NCBI GenBank assembly: GCA_913776825.1
Contig: CAJYPV010000031.1
Location: forward strand, 124,001-188,000
Length of the DNA stretch: 64,000 nucleotides
Direction of reading: 5' to 3'
Source of the DNA: Burkholderiaceae bacterium
Lineage (GTDB): Bacteria > Pseudomonadota > Gammaproteobacteria > Burkholderiales > Burkholderiaceae_C
The position numbers and the translations under genes were made by a program. The notes beneath the pieces are model-generated. The model was given only the letters and a program-made list of their open reading frames with translations, made no database searches and had not been told where the DNA came from. Positions 31,593 through 41,187 of the stretch are shown here, in pieces; position 1 is the first letter of the stretch; the number at the start of each line of letters is the position of its first letter.

Positions 31593-34500
31593 TCACGGCG
31601 CATGCGTCGGCGAGGTCAACGGCGTCGCGGTGGGCGTTGCGATCCCGGTTGGGGTCGTCACCGTCGGTGTGGCCGGCAGTGCGGCGGGAGCGCCCTCGGC
31701 CGCCGGTACCGGCGGCGGTGCGGCTTTGAGACGCGGCATCGCATCCAGCGTGATCAGGTCGCGCCCGCCGTGCGCCACGGCCAGGTGCGTGCCGAAGGAC
31801 AGCTTGCCGCTCGCCACCAAGCGCTCTGCCATGCCGGTGGGCCCCTTCTTCTCGTCATCGATCTGATTGGGCGTGGCGCGCACCTCGCCGGTGGTCCAGC
31901 CGCCTTCCTTGCTGCGCTGATTGGTCTCGTTGACGAATAGCCGGAAGGGCTGCCAGCTGGCCTCGTCGGACACGTGGTCGGCGATCGTGCGTTCCAACTG
32001 GCCGATCTGCGACCGCGTGTGGTCGTCCGGCGTGGCCGCGTGATCGCTGGCGTCGCCCGTGCCCAGCCGTTTCAATACGGCGAGCCGCTCCAGGCAGGCA
32101 TTGATCGTGTCCGCCGCCTCGGGTGTCAGGCATTTGCGCTCGATGAACAGCCGATTGCCGCCGGCAGGCAGATCCACCACCTGCTGCAGGAAAGCTTGCA
32201 GCATCGCTGTGCCGTCATCGGCCAAACGGCCGTCCGGGTGATAGCTGCCCAGGCGTGCCGCCCACTCCCCTTTCTGGCTGTTCACGAGCGCCACGAAGTC
32301 GTCCTGCACCGCGAACTCGCGGTGCTTGTAGGAGATGTTGGGCTTGACCTTGCCGTCCTCGGTGGTGATCCGCACGAAGCCGTTCTTGGCCTGGATCACC
32401 AGGTCCGTCTCCACGCCCACCTTGTGCCGGGAGAAGATGCCGATGTCCGGCCGGTCAGGATCCTGGAGCGTGGGATGGGTCACCGCCAGCGACGCCGACG
32501 CGCCGACCGAGGTGCGGGACCCGCTCCCGGCCTGCACGGTTTGGTAGGCTCCGGCGCTGTCCTTGGCTTCGCTCTGATTCACCAGCGTCTTCTTGGCGGC
32601 CAGCCCCGCCGAGGCCGATGCGCCAAAACCCTCGCCCAGCTTGACGCCTGCGAATCCGTCCAGGCTGAGCGACGCATTCACCTGATTGGCCTGACCGGTG
32701 TTCCAGCCGAACGACAGGTCGCGATAGTCCCCCAGCCGCTCCACCACGTCCGCCCACATCTTGCCGCCGTCGGCGGGCCGCTCCGACTTGGGCTTGTCCG
32801 CGATGTCGAAGATGGTGTGCACCACCGCCTCGCCCATGCGCTTCCAGTTGGCGGATTGGAAGTGGGCATCAGGCATGGCGCCGGGCAGGTCGCTGTGTTC
32901 GGTGCCCTGCTTGTTGGTGCGGATCATCAGGCCGCTCGACCACAGGTGCGCCCCGCCCAGTCGCGCCATGAGCTGTCCGGTCGCGCCCACCGGGCCCAGT
33001 TGCGCGCCGGCCCGCATGCCCACGCCCAGCATGCCGCTGACCTTGCTCTCATCGCCGAGGAAGATCACGCCCGTGTTCGAGGCCACCCCCGCCTTGAAGA
33101 CGGCCGAGTGCGCGTAGTCGACATTGATGTCCGCCACCGGCGTGAGGCCGGTCGTCAAGCCGCCGATGCCCTCGACATTCGCGGCCAGTGCGCCGAAGGT
33201 GCCGCCGACGCCGAACTTGCGGCCGTCCGAATAGTCCGTCATGTCGCCGCTCGCCACCACCGACAGCATCACGTTCCGCAGCGCGTTTCGACGCTGCTGC
33301 GGGTCGCCCGCGTCAAAGCGCTGCTGCTCCGCCTCGAACGCCGAGTCGATCTTGGTCTTGCCGCGCAACACCTTGATCTCATGCTTCAGGGCGGCCATCG
33401 CGTCGGTCTTGTGACGCACCTTCGAGTCCGCCAGCTTGCCTCGACCGAACCAGCCGTTCAGGTTCTTGGGCGTGAGCGGCTTGCGGGTCACCGACTGGAG
33501 TTCAGTCGCCTGCGTGGCCGCATGCAGGGGCTTCGCCGCCCGGGCGTCGGGTTGCGCAGGCCCGTTGCTCGCGGGGCCGAGCATGCGCTGGCGGACGGCC
33601 GCCACCTGCGCATTCAAGTCGTTCGCACGCTTCAGCACGTCTGCCTGATTCAGCTGGATGCCCTGGTTGAGGTTGATGTGCGGATCAAAGCCCGACGGCA
33701 CCTGCTCATGCCAGAGCTCCAGGGCCGCCAGTCGCATCACGGCGCGGGTGCGGTCCCGATCGCTGAGCGTCTCGTACTTGGCGGTCAGGTCCGTGCGCAA
33801 TCGCTCGGTGCTGTGGTTCAGGGCGGCGTCGAGACGCTTCGCATGTTCGCCGGGCACGGTGCCCAGCTCGGCCCCCAAGGGTCCGGCCTGCAGCAGCGTT
33901 TTCAACGGCGTCTTGTTCATCCCCACCTTGCGGCTGGCCGTGTAGCTGAGGACTTCCTTGGGCTGGGTGAAGAGGTCCTTGACGCCGGGACCGTGCGTCT
34001 TGAACTGGCAGGCCAGATCGATGTAGGTGAGGAAGCTTTCCAGCCGCTTGGCCATCTGATGGAACTCGCTGCCCTGCCCGCTTTGGGTGAAGCCATTGCG
34101 CAGCGCCACATAGGCCGGCTTCATGGCTTTGAGCCGCTCCGCCTCGCCGGGCGCCCTCGGTGCGAGGTTGGCTGTCGCGTAGCGCAGGGCCTGATACGCC
34201 AAGGTGGTCGGATCCTCCTCCACCGGCGGGCCGTTGCGGACACGAGCGCAACGGCCAGTGCCCAGCCAGGCGGGGTCGTCAATGGGCTGATCGCGATCCG
34301 AGTGGCGCATCGCGGCCTCAGCGATGTCCTCCAGACTGAGTTGCTTCGCGTGGCCGTCGTCCAACGGCTTCAGCGACAGCAGCGCATCGGCGGCGCGCAA
34401 CGCGAGTTTGTAATGCTCCACCGCGTGCTTCACTCGCTCCGGCGGCGCGGGTGAGTCGCCATCGACCCGCAGGCCCTGCAGCTGCAGCAACGCCTGCATG

Positions 34501-36992
34501 CCGCTGGCGGTCGAGGCCAGCGCGCGCTGTGCCGCATGGGTCATGCGACTGATCTGGTGGTCCTCACCGGCCGGGACCGTTGAGCCGTCATCCAGCGGCG
34601 ACGGCGGACGCGGGCCGACCGGACGAAGGTCCGACAGGTCGGACGGCGCGCTCTGCCAAAGGCGGTTGTAGACCCGGGCTGCCTGACGCGGATCATCGGT
34701 GATGGCGCGCAGCACCGTGGCGATCAGCAAGGCTTCCTCATGCCGCAGCGGATGGCCATCCGGCCGGCTGGCCGCATTGGATGCGGGATGCTGCAGCAGG
34801 CCGAGCGCCAGGCGGCTCGTGGCTGCGGCGGCCTCCGGCGAATCCACCACAGGCTTGAACAGCTGGGTGACTTCCTCCGCAAACTTCACCGCGGTCCCAA
34901 ACGCGGGCAGCGCGGTGGCGGTCGCGTCCTTGCCGGCCTGTCCATCCAGCAGCAGCCGGCTGGCCTTGGCGGCGGCCGTCTCGACCTTCTTGTCGACGGC
35001 ACCGAGCTGCTTGGCGCCATCGGCGGTCGTGACGGGATTCGCGGGCGCGACGCCGTCCCGGAACGTCGTCGGCTGTTTGCCGGCGGTGGCGCCGGCGAGG
35101 GTCAGCAGCGACGCATCCCATTTCACCGGACCCGTCCGGTCGACCACGCTCTCCTTGCCGCGACGGGCACTGTCGACGGCGCGTTGCCACAAGGTGCGTG
35201 CGGGCAAGCCGCCTGGCCCATTGGCAAGTCCATTTGCCGGCGGCTGCGGCTGAGCCGACTCCACCGCCTGTCCGCTTGGCGCTCCCTGCGCGACTGTGGC
35301 TGCGACTGGATCCTGCGGCGCGTTCAAGCGATGGCCGAAGTCCTGAATGAGTCGATCGATCGTCGCCAGCCCGCGCTGGGCCTCGGGCGCTCGCTCATCT
35401 CTCACGCGGATGGCTTCGTTGGCGGCTTCCTGCGCGGTGTTGACGGCAGCTTCCTGCGTCTGACGACGCGCCTTGGCAGCGCTCAGCGCATCGGCGGCCG
35501 CCTGCCGCGCCGTGCTGGCATCGGCCAACTTCGCACGCAGCGAGGCCAAAGCTTGCCCTTCCGTCGCTGCCTCGGTCTTGGTCTCCGCCAGTTGCCTTGC
35601 GGTGTCGTTGACGCGTTCCTGCGCGGCGTGAATGTCCGCATCGGAGACCGGCGCGTGTGGGGACCCGGTGGCGGACGTGGGAGACGTCGCCGGCGCGGAC
35701 GCTGCGCCGCCAACCGACTCAGAAGACGGCGGGTGCTTCGACGGTGACCCCGCAGCCGCGGCACTGGCCTGCCGTTCCTTCAGCTCACTCAGCTGACTCA
35801 GCTTGTGTTGATGTCCTTGGAGGTCGGTCTCCAGGCTCCCGACCTTCGCCAGCAGCGCCGCATGGGCCGTCGCCTGGACCGTGACCTGCCCATCGAGCTG
35901 AGACCACGCGGCATCCGCTTTCTGAGAGGCCTGCGCGGTCTCGATCACCTGCGCGTTGAGCGGCAGCAGTGCCCGTCTCGCGGCCAACGCGACGTCCATG
36001 CGATGAGAGACCTCATGCGCCGCATCGAGATGCGCGTCCACCGATGTCCGTGCCTGACCGATCGCCTGCTGAAGGGCCTCGAATCGGGCATTCCATTCCG
36101 CTTCGGCCGTGCGCGCGTTGGAGGAAGCGTGTTCTGCGCGCTCCAGGGACGCACGGGCCAGCGTCACCTGATATTCCACCTTGCCGAGGGACAAGGTCTG
36201 CTGGTCATGCTCGGATTGGACCGTGATGAAGTGGGCTTCCGCCTGACGGAAGGCTTGCCTCAAGCGTTGCAGCTCCGCGGGCAAGGGCCGGGCTGGCGCG
36301 GTCGGACGGGCCTGTCCCGTTGCCCCCGCAGACAAGGCCGGCGCCGACGCGGGCAGCGCGGCGTCATTCAGCGCATGCCGGGCGCGGTCCAGCGCATCGC
36401 GCGCTTGATTCCGCCGCTCGGTCACCTGCTCGAAGGCCACACGGAACGGTTGAGCCTCCGCCTCGCGCGCCTGCAAGGTCTCACGTGCGGCGACCAAGGC
36501 GCTGGCCGCGCTCGGCATCCGCTGCGACAGCTCGTGCTGCAGATGCGCTTGCCGTGTCTCCAGCGTCTGGATGGCCACGGATTGGCGCTCGGCGACGGCG
36601 TTCTCCTGCGCGCAGCGGTCGGTGTGCACGGGGATCGCGTCACGATCCCGGCTCGCCTGCGTCTGGGCGCCCAGCACCTCAGGATCGGGAGGCAGTGCGA
36701 CGGGCACCACCTGCGACGAGTTCGACGACTCCGACCGCACTGAACTCAGCGAGCCACTGCGCGGCCTGCCGGTCTCGGTGCGGGAACCCTGCGGGCTGCG
36801 ACTCTCCAAAGGAACGGACGGGAGGCCCTGGCTCGTCCCGCCGCCTCTTCGCGTTCCCTGAGGCGCGCCAGTCGACGAGGTGGATGAGCGACTCGTCCGA
36901 TTCGGCAACGGGTTCGCGGGCCCGTTGGCCGGCTCCTGAGCATCTGGCGCTGGGCGAGAAGCGCCTGGCATCCATCCGCCCAGGAAGCGCAT
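31593..36992 (-). CDS. Very large candidate type III effector-like protein (1799 aa)
   Basis: Read from ATG 36992, which overlaps the stop of the preceding gene (TGATG); the frame continues upstream only as its shadow. No signal peptide. Residues 1-100 are Ser/Pro/Arg/Thr-rich and disordered (TSRSSTSSTGAPQGTRRGGG), typical of type III secreted N-termini. Residues about 100-560 form long Ala/Gln coiled coils (AREAEAQPFRVAFEQ, RQAFRQAEAHFITVQSEHDQ). The middle is helical. From about 1200 to 1550 there is a Gly-rich, strand-alternating part (KFGVGGTFGALAANVEGIGG, GVGMRAGAQLGPVGATGQLM, SLSLDGFAGVKLGEGFGASA) that looks like a membrane or barrel domain. Size and layout recall AvrE/HopR-type effectors; I could not test homology. 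With the gene at 36992-38425 it forms a PIP-box operon. Confidence 0.7.
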   Translation of the reverse strand: MRFLGGWMPGASRPAPDAQEPANGPANPLPNRTSRSSTSSTGAPQGTRRGGGTSQGLPSVPLESRSPQGSRTETGRPRSGSLSSVRSESSNSSQVVPVALPPDPEVLGAQTQASRDRDAIPVHTDRCAQENAVAERQSVAIQTLETRQAHLQHELSQRMPSAASALVAARETLQAREAEAQPFRVAFEQVTERRNQARDALDRARHALNDAALPASAPALSAGATGQARPTAPARPLPAELQRLRQAFRQAEAHFITVQSEHDQQTLSLGKVEYQVTLARASLERAEHASSNARTAEAEWNARFEALQQAIGQARTSVDAHLDAAHEVSHRMDVALAARRALLPLNAQVIETAQASQKADAAWSQLDGQVTVQATAHAALLAKVGSLETDLQGHQHKLSQLSELKERQASAAAAGSPSKHPPSSESVGGAASAPATSPTSATGSPHAPVSDADIHAAQERVNDTARQLAETKTEAATEGQALASLRAKLADASTARQAAADALSAAKARRQTQEAAVNTAQEAANEAIRVRDERAPEAQRGLATIDRLIQDFGHRLNAPQDPVAATVAQGAPSGQAVESAQPQPPANGLANGPGGLPARTLWQRAVDSARRGKESVVDRTGPVKWDASLLTLAGATAGKQPTTFRDGVAPANPVTTADGAKQLGAVDKKVETAAAKASRLLLDGQAGKDATATALPAFGTAVKFAEEVTQLFKPVVDSPEAAAATSRLALGLLQHPASNAASRPDGHPLRHEEALLIATVLRAITDDPRQAARVYNRLWQSAPSDLSDLRPVGPRPPSPLDDGSTVPAGEDHQISRMTHAAQRALASTASGMQALLQLQGLRVDGDSPAPPERVKHAVEHYKLALRAADALLSLKPLDDGHAKQLSLEDIAEAAMRHSDRDQPIDDPAWLGTGRCARVRNGPPVEEDPTTLAYQALRYATANLAPRAPGEAERLKAMKPAYVALRNGFTQSGQGSEFHQMAKRLESFLTYIDLACQFKTHGPGVKDLFTQPKEVLSYTASRKVGMNKTPLKTLLQAGPLGAELGTVPGEHAKRLDAALNHSTERLRTDLTAKYETLSDRDRTRAVMRLAALELWHEQVPSGFDPHINLNQGIQLNQADVLKRANDLNAQVAAVRQRMLGPASNGPAQPDARAAKPLHAATQATELQSVTRKPLTPKNLNGWFGRGKLADSKVRHKTDAMAALKHEIKVLRGKTKIDSAFEAEQQRFDAGDPQQRRNALRNVMLSVVASGDMTDYSDGRKFGVGGTFGALAANVEGIGGLTTGLTPVADINVDYAHSAVFKAGVASNTGVIFLGDESKVSGMLGVGMRAGAQLGPVGATGQLMARLGGAHLWSSGLMIRTNKQGTEHSDLPGAMPDAHFQSANWKRMGEAVVHTIFDIADKPKSERPADGGKMWADVVERLGDYRDLSFGWNTGQANQVNASLSLDGFAGVKLGEGFGASASAGLAAKKTLVNQSEAKDSAGAYQTVQAGSGSRTSVGASASLAVTHPTLQDPDRPDIGIFSRHKVGVETDLVIQAKNGFVRITTEDGKVKPNISYKHREFAVQDDFVALVNSQKGEWAARLGSYHPDGRLADDGTAMLQAFLQQVVDLPAGGNRLFIERKCLTPEAADTINACLERLAVLKRLGTGDASDHAATPDDHTRSQIGQLERTIADHVSDEASWQPFRLFVNETNQRSKEGGWTTGEVRATPNQIDDEKKGPTGMAERLVASGKLSFGTHLAVAHGGRDLITLDAMPRLKAAPPPVPAAEGAPAALPATPTVTTPTGIATPTATPLTSPTHAP

Positions 36993-38425
36993 CACTCGGC
37001 GCTCCGCTCGGTCGCCTGACGCGCGACCAACAATTCCAGGGCCCGCTCGATCGCGGCCAAGGCCCGATCCGCCGTCCGCTGCGACGCATTGCGGCTTGCG
37101 GTCTCGCGCAGCGCCTGCAGATCCGCCGGACCGATGGCTTCCAGCGCCATCGCTTCGCGCCCGTCGATGGCGGCAATCCGAGCCAGCACCGCGGCCGCCT
37201 GCTGGGCCTGCGCGGCTTCCAGCGTGTCTCTCGCGGCGCGCTGTTGCGCCTGGGCTTCGGCGTGGAACTGCTCCTGCTCCCGCAGGGTGCGCGCCGCTTG
37301 ATGCAGCGCGGCACGCGCGGCCGCCCATTGCTGGCTGAGCGCATTCAGCGCCGGCACGGCGGGCGACCAGGGCGTCTCATCCTGCTGGGTCCAGGGACGC
37401 GTGCTGGCGGGCGACGACGATTGCTGCGCCAGCTGCAAGCGGCGCTCCACGTCGGCGACGGCCGCCTGGCAAGCCGCCAGCGCCCGGCGTGGGCCGCCAC
37501 TGGCTTGAAGCTCGCGCTGCAGCGCGGCCACTTTCTGATCGGCCGCCGCCAGCGCGGCGGTTTGGTCCCGCACCCGCATGTCGGCCAGATGCGCCGCTTC
37601 CTGCACCGTCGCCACGCGGGTGGCGCGCAGTGCCAGTTCGCGATGGGCCTTGCGTGCCGCCGTGGCGGCGGCCGTCGCGCGCTGGGCCGCATCGGCATGT
37701 CGGTTCAGGCTCGGCTCATGATCGCGCCAGGCCTCGACCGCCTCCTGCAGCGCTCGCGCCAGACCTTGCGACGACCGGCTCGCCGCCAGCGCCGCCTGAT
37801 GCGCGGCCGCGTAATCGGCATTCGCCTGCTCCAGCGCGGCCTCGAGAATCTCCGCCGTGGCGCTGGGCGCGCTCAGATCCTCGAGCACCGCGGCCGCATC
37901 GAATTGCTGCCGTGCTTCCCGATGCCGATTCAAGGCCGCCTGCTGCTCCTCGCAGACCAGGATGGCCCGACCGGCCTGCTGCCAGGCGGCAGTCGCATTC
38001 AGCCGGCGGGTTTCCAGTTCACGCAGCGCGCTGGCCTGCAGTTCGGCATGCCGATCCCGCAGTCGTTGCACGGCGGCTTGATGGCTGGCCTCGACGGCAC
38101 TGGCCTGGTTCTCGCGATCGATCCGCACCGCCAGTTCCGCATGGGCGGCGCGTGCGGCGCGACGTGAATCGGACACGGCTTCCGGCCAGGGCGCTTCGGT
38201 GGGACGCAGCGGCCAGCGACTCATCAAGTCACTGCCGGCGCCGCCGCCGGAATGGAACGGATGTGTCGGCGATCCGCTGGACGCGGGGCGCGATCGGTTC
38301 ACGGTTGGACTGGGTCGCGGGGCGTCCCGCCAGATCGTCGGGACCGAAGCGGACGCCGCCTCGATCGATCGCATCGCGGTGTGCGCGTTGCCCGTGCTTG
38401 CCTTCTGTGAACCAAAGACTGTCAT
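36992..38425 (-). CDS. Long coiled-coil protein, first gene of the PIP-box operon (477 aa)
   Basis: From ATG 38425 with AGGAGG 8 bases upstream; the longer frame to 38686 covers the promoter and is rejected. It starts MTVFGSQKASTGNAHTAMRS and has a Ser/Pro-rich disordered first 80 residues, then nearly uninterrupted Ala/Arg/Gln/Glu coiled coil to the end (ELAVRIDRENQASAVEASHQ, RVRDQTAALAAADQKVAALQ). No signal peptide or enzymatic motif. It resembles in composition the N-terminal half of the next gene, so the two may be relatives that pair. Probably a secreted partner or chaperone-like coiled-coil protein (inference). Translation overlaps the next start by one base. Confidence 0.72.
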   Translation of the reverse strand: MTVFGSQKASTGNAHTAMRSIEAASASVPTIWRDAPRPSPTVNRSRPASSGSPTHPFHSGGGAGSDLMSRWPLRPTEAPWPEAVSDSRRAARAAHAELAVRIDRENQASAVEASHQAAVQRLRDRHAELQASALRELETRRLNATAAWQQAGRAILVCEEQQAALNRHREARQQFDAAAVLEDLSAPSATAEILEAALEQANADYAAAHQAALAASRSSQGLARALQEAVEAWRDHEPSLNRHADAAQRATAAATAARKAHRELALRATRVATVQEAAHLADMRVRDQTAALAAADQKVAALQRELQASGGPRRALAACQAAVADVERRLQLAQQSSSPASTRPWTQQDETPWSPAVPALNALSQQWAAARAALHQAARTLREQEQFHAEAQAQQRAARDTLEAAQAQQAAAVLARIAAIDGREAMALEAIGPADLQALRETASRNASQRTADRALAAIERALELLVARQATERSAE

Positions 38426-38458
38426 CTCCCGGCCTCCTGAATCTGCATCGACGGGTCG

Positions 38459-38519
38459 ACTTTGGAGCAGTCGTTCACGCCAACGGTTCAGGAACCGAAG
38501 CCGGCACCGCCGATGCGAA
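38459..38519 (-). promoter_or_regulatory. PIP/hrpII box with -10 motif for the effector-like operon
   Basis: On the minus strand TTCGC (38519-38515), 15 bases, TTCGG (38499-38495), then 30 bases and CAAAGT (38464-38459). This fits the full consensus TTCGB-N15-TTCGB-N30-32-YANNNT of HrpX/HrpB-controlled promoters. The -10 lies 34 bases before the start at 38425. Confidence 0.75.
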
Positions 38520-38704
38520 GCCTTCGCTGGCAGTTCGTAGCAGTTGTAGCAACTGGTCGCAGTCGTCGCAGTCGTCGCGCCGGGCGCTGGCGGGCCGTTC
38601 GGCCGCGACGATGCATCGGACGGTCCATTCCGTCGGTCAGAATGACCATCAGTCAGCATGTGCGGCGCGTTGAGCGCGCGCTGCACACGCTCCCTCCGCA
38701 GGCA

Positions 38705-39091
38705 TCAGCCCATCGGCGTCGCCAACTCCACCAGCACGCCGTTGTTGTCCAGCACGTAAGCCACGTCCTGACCCCAAGGCTTGGTCTGCGGCGCGGCCAC
38801 CGAGGTGGCGCCCGCGCCGATGGCCCGCTCATAGGCGTCGCGCAGCGCCGGGGTCACCAGCACCAGCTCAATGCCGGCCGGCTCCTGCCCGCGGACGTTC
38901 TTGCGGTAGGCCGACACATTGCTCTGGCCGAGCTCATCGTCGGCGAAGGCCAGCACGGTGCTGCCGGTCTCCATTTCGGCGTATTGGCCGCTCTCATGCA
39001 CGAAGCGACGCGTGAGGCCGAACGCGGCCTCGTAAAACGCCACGGAAGCCTCGACGGCGCTGGTGTAGACGATCACATAGCCCAATTGCAT
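38705..39091 (-). CDS. VOC (glyoxalase/bleomycin-resistance) family protein
   Basis: A 128-residue protein with the paired beta-alpha-beta-beta-beta units of the vicinal oxygen chelate superfamily: YVIVYTSAVEASVAFYEAAF, FADDELGQSNVSAYRKNVRG, PWGQDVAYVLDNNGVLVELA. Probable metal ligands are few in sequence (the C-terminal Glu in LVELATP is the usual one). Cytoplasmic; could be a dioxygenase, isomerase or drug-binding protein. AGGGAG precedes the ATG. It stands alone between the effector-like operon and the pgm gene. Confidence 0.88.
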   Translation of the reverse strand: MQLGYVIVYTSAVEASVAFYEAAFGLTRRFVHESGQYAEMETGSTVLAFADDELGQSNVSAYRKNVRGQEPAGIELVLVTPALRDAYERAIGAGATSVAAPQTKPWGQDVAYVLDNNGVLVELATPMG

Positions 39092-39324
39092 GGGTCACTC
39101 TCCCTGGTGAAGACGGCTGCCGGCGCCCGCATCGACCCGTTCAGGGACGAGTCAGATCGGAACCGCCGAGATGGCCGCGGATGAACCCCGGCGATGCGCG
39201 CCTCTCTCAGAACGTCTGTGCCGCGCCGGACGAAGGGCGAGTATCGAGGTCAAGCCGCCGCAGCGCCATTCGGGCGATTGCCCAGCACCGCCTGCCTGAT
39301 GCGTTTTGTCTTATGCGGCCCGGC

Positions 39325-40974
39325 TCACGCCTCACCCAAGGCCGCGTCCACCGTCGATTGCGCTTCTGCCAGCAGGCGCTGCAGATGATCTTCGCCGTGG
39401 AAACTTTCGGCGTAGATCTTGTAGATGTTCTCGGTGCCGGAGGGCCGCGCGGCAAACCAGCCTGACGCCGTGGACACCTTGATGCCGCCGATGCGCGCCC
39501 CGTTGCCCGGCGCTTCGTTCAGCACCTGGGTGATCGGATCCCCGGCCAGGTCCGTGCTGCGCAAGGCCTCCGGCGACAGCGCGCCCAGGCGCGACTTCTG
39601 TGCCGGCGTGGCCGGCGCATCCACCCGATCCGTGAAAGGCCGACCCAGTTCGTCGGTGAGCGACTGGTACAGCTGACCAGGATCGCGACCGCAGCGCGCC
39701 GTCATTTCGGCGGCGAGCAGGCCGGCGATCAAGCCATCCTTGTCGGTGCACCAGGCGGTGCCGTCACTGCGCAGGAAGGCCGCGCCGGCGCTCTCCTCGC
39801 CTGCAAAGCCCAGGTTGCCGTCCAGCAGGCCGGGCGCGAACCATTTGAATCCGACCGGCACCTCATACAGCCGCCGACCGAGCCGCTGCGCCACGCGGTC
39901 GATCAGCTGCGTGCTGACGACGGTCTTGCCGATCGCGGCCTCGGCCGCCCATTGCGGCCGATGCTGGAAGAGATAGTCGATCGCCACCGCCAGGAAATGA
40001 TTGGACGGCATCAGCCCGACGCTGGGCGTGACGATGCCGTGCCGGTCATGGTCGGTGTCGCAGGCGCAGGCGATGTCGAAACGGTCCTTGATCTCGGTGA
40101 GCCGCTGCATCGCATGACGCGACGACGGGTCCATGCGGATCTGGCCGTCCCAGTCCAGGGTCATGAAACCGAAGCGCGGATCGACCACGTCGCTGACCAG
40201 CGTCAGATCGATCTTCCAGCGCTCGGCGATGGCCGGCCAGTAATGCACGCCCGCGCCGCCGAGCGCATCCACGCCGATGCGCACGCCGGAGTCGCGGATC
40301 AGCGCCATGTCGATCACATGATCCAGATCGTCGACATAGTTGCCGAGGAAGTCATGGTGATGGGTGGTGTGGGCCGCGCGCGCCTGCGCCAGCGGCGTCC
40401 GGCGCACGCCCTCCAGACCCTGCTCCAGGTACCGGTTGGCGGCGGTCTGGATCGCATCGGTCACGTTCTGGCCGGCCGGGCCGCCATTCGTCGGGTTGTA
40501 TTTGATGCCGCCATCGCGCGGCGGATTGTGCGAGGGGCTCAGCACGATGCCGTCCGCCAGCGTGCCGCCGCCGCGGTTGTGCTTGACGATCGCATGCGAG
40601 ATCGCGGGGGTTGGGCTGTATTCGCCGTCCTTGGCCAGCACCACATCGACGCCGTTGGCCGCCAGCACTTCGAGCGCGCTATCGCAAGCCGGCTGCGACA
40701 GGGCATGGGTGTCGATGCCCATGAACAGCGGCCCGGTGATGCCTTGGGCGCGGCGGTAATCGCAGACCGCCTGGGCGATGGCCAGCACATGCCATTCATT
40801 GAATGAGCCGTCCAGCGAGTTGCCGCGGTGACCCGAGGTGCCGAAGGCCACGCGCTGCGTCGCGACCGAGGGATCGGGGCGTGTCGCGACATAGGCGGAC
40901 AGCAACGCGTCCAGGTCGATCAGCACCGAGGACGGTGCGGGCTGGCCAGCCAAAGGACTGAGGCGCGTGCTCAT
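39325..40974 (-). CDS. pgm: Phosphoglucomutase (alpha-D-glucose phosphate-specific)
   Basis: Interconverts glucose-1-phosphate and glucose-6-phosphate for glycogen, trehalose and sugar-nucleotide synthesis. The 549 residues match the E. coli Pgm type in length (546). The motifs are in order: RVAFGTSGHRGNSLDGSFNE, active-site serine loop VLSPSHNPPRDGGIKYN, metal site ACDTDHDRHG, sugar loop FAGEESAGAAF and phosphate loop ARPSGTENIYKIYAESF. A ribosome site GGAG precedes the ATG at 40974. Single-gene unit, divergent from the TetR gene. Confidence 0.96.
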   Translation of the reverse strand: MSTRLSPLAGQPAPSSVLIDLDALLSAYVATRPDPSVATQRVAFGTSGHRGNSLDGSFNEWHVLAIAQAVCDYRRAQGITGPLFMGIDTHALSQPACDSALEVLAANGVDVVLAKDGEYSPTPAISHAIVKHNRGGGTLADGIVLSPSHNPPRDGGIKYNPTNGGPAGQNVTDAIQTAANRYLEQGLEGVRRTPLAQARAAHTTHHHDFLGNYVDDLDHVIDMALIRDSGVRIGVDALGGAGVHYWPAIAERWKIDLTLVSDVVDPRFGFMTLDWDGQIRMDPSSRHAMQRLTEIKDRFDIACACDTDHDRHGIVTPSVGLMPSNHFLAVAIDYLFQHRPQWAAEAAIGKTVVSTQLIDRVAQRLGRRLYEVPVGFKWFAPGLLDGNLGFAGEESAGAAFLRSDGTAWCTDKDGLIAGLLAAEMTARCGRDPGQLYQSLTDELGRPFTDRVDAPATPAQKSRLGALSPEALRSTDLAGDPITQVLNEAPGNGARIGGIKVSTASGWFAARPSGTENIYKIYAESFHGEDHLQRLLAEAQSTVDAALGEA

Positions 40975-41151
40975 GCGGGGATCTCCGATTCGGGGTCAAT
41001 CCGCCGCAAGGGCAAGAATCGCGCCTGAACGAATGACCGATGAGGCCGTCCGCGTCGCACCGACCGCAGGCCTCTCGCACCAGAACGTGACGTCCCGCAC
41101 GCCCCGTCGCGATCAACGGTGCGCACCGCACGCCCACCGGGCGGACGCGAA

Positions 41152-41166
41152 TAGACGACTGGTCTA
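41152..41166. promoter_or_regulatory. TetR-type operator
   Basis: TAGAC-GACTG-GTCTA, an inverted repeat of the kind bound by AcuR/NemR-type TetR regulators, lies 22 bases before the tetR start, so the gene is probably autoregulated. Confidence 0.65.
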
Positions 41167-41187
41167 GTGCCCTCTAAACTGCCGGGC

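Noticed and set aside
31974..34454. Plus-strand open frame of 826 residues
   Set aside because: Shadow of the 1799-aa gene, Arg/His/Leu-rich, no start signal; the minus strand has the SD-preceded operon and promoter.
39280..39320. REP-like GCCTGATGCG...CTTATGCGGCC after pgm
   Set aside because: Arms pair poorly and no second copy was noticed in the window; not supported as a repeat or terminator.
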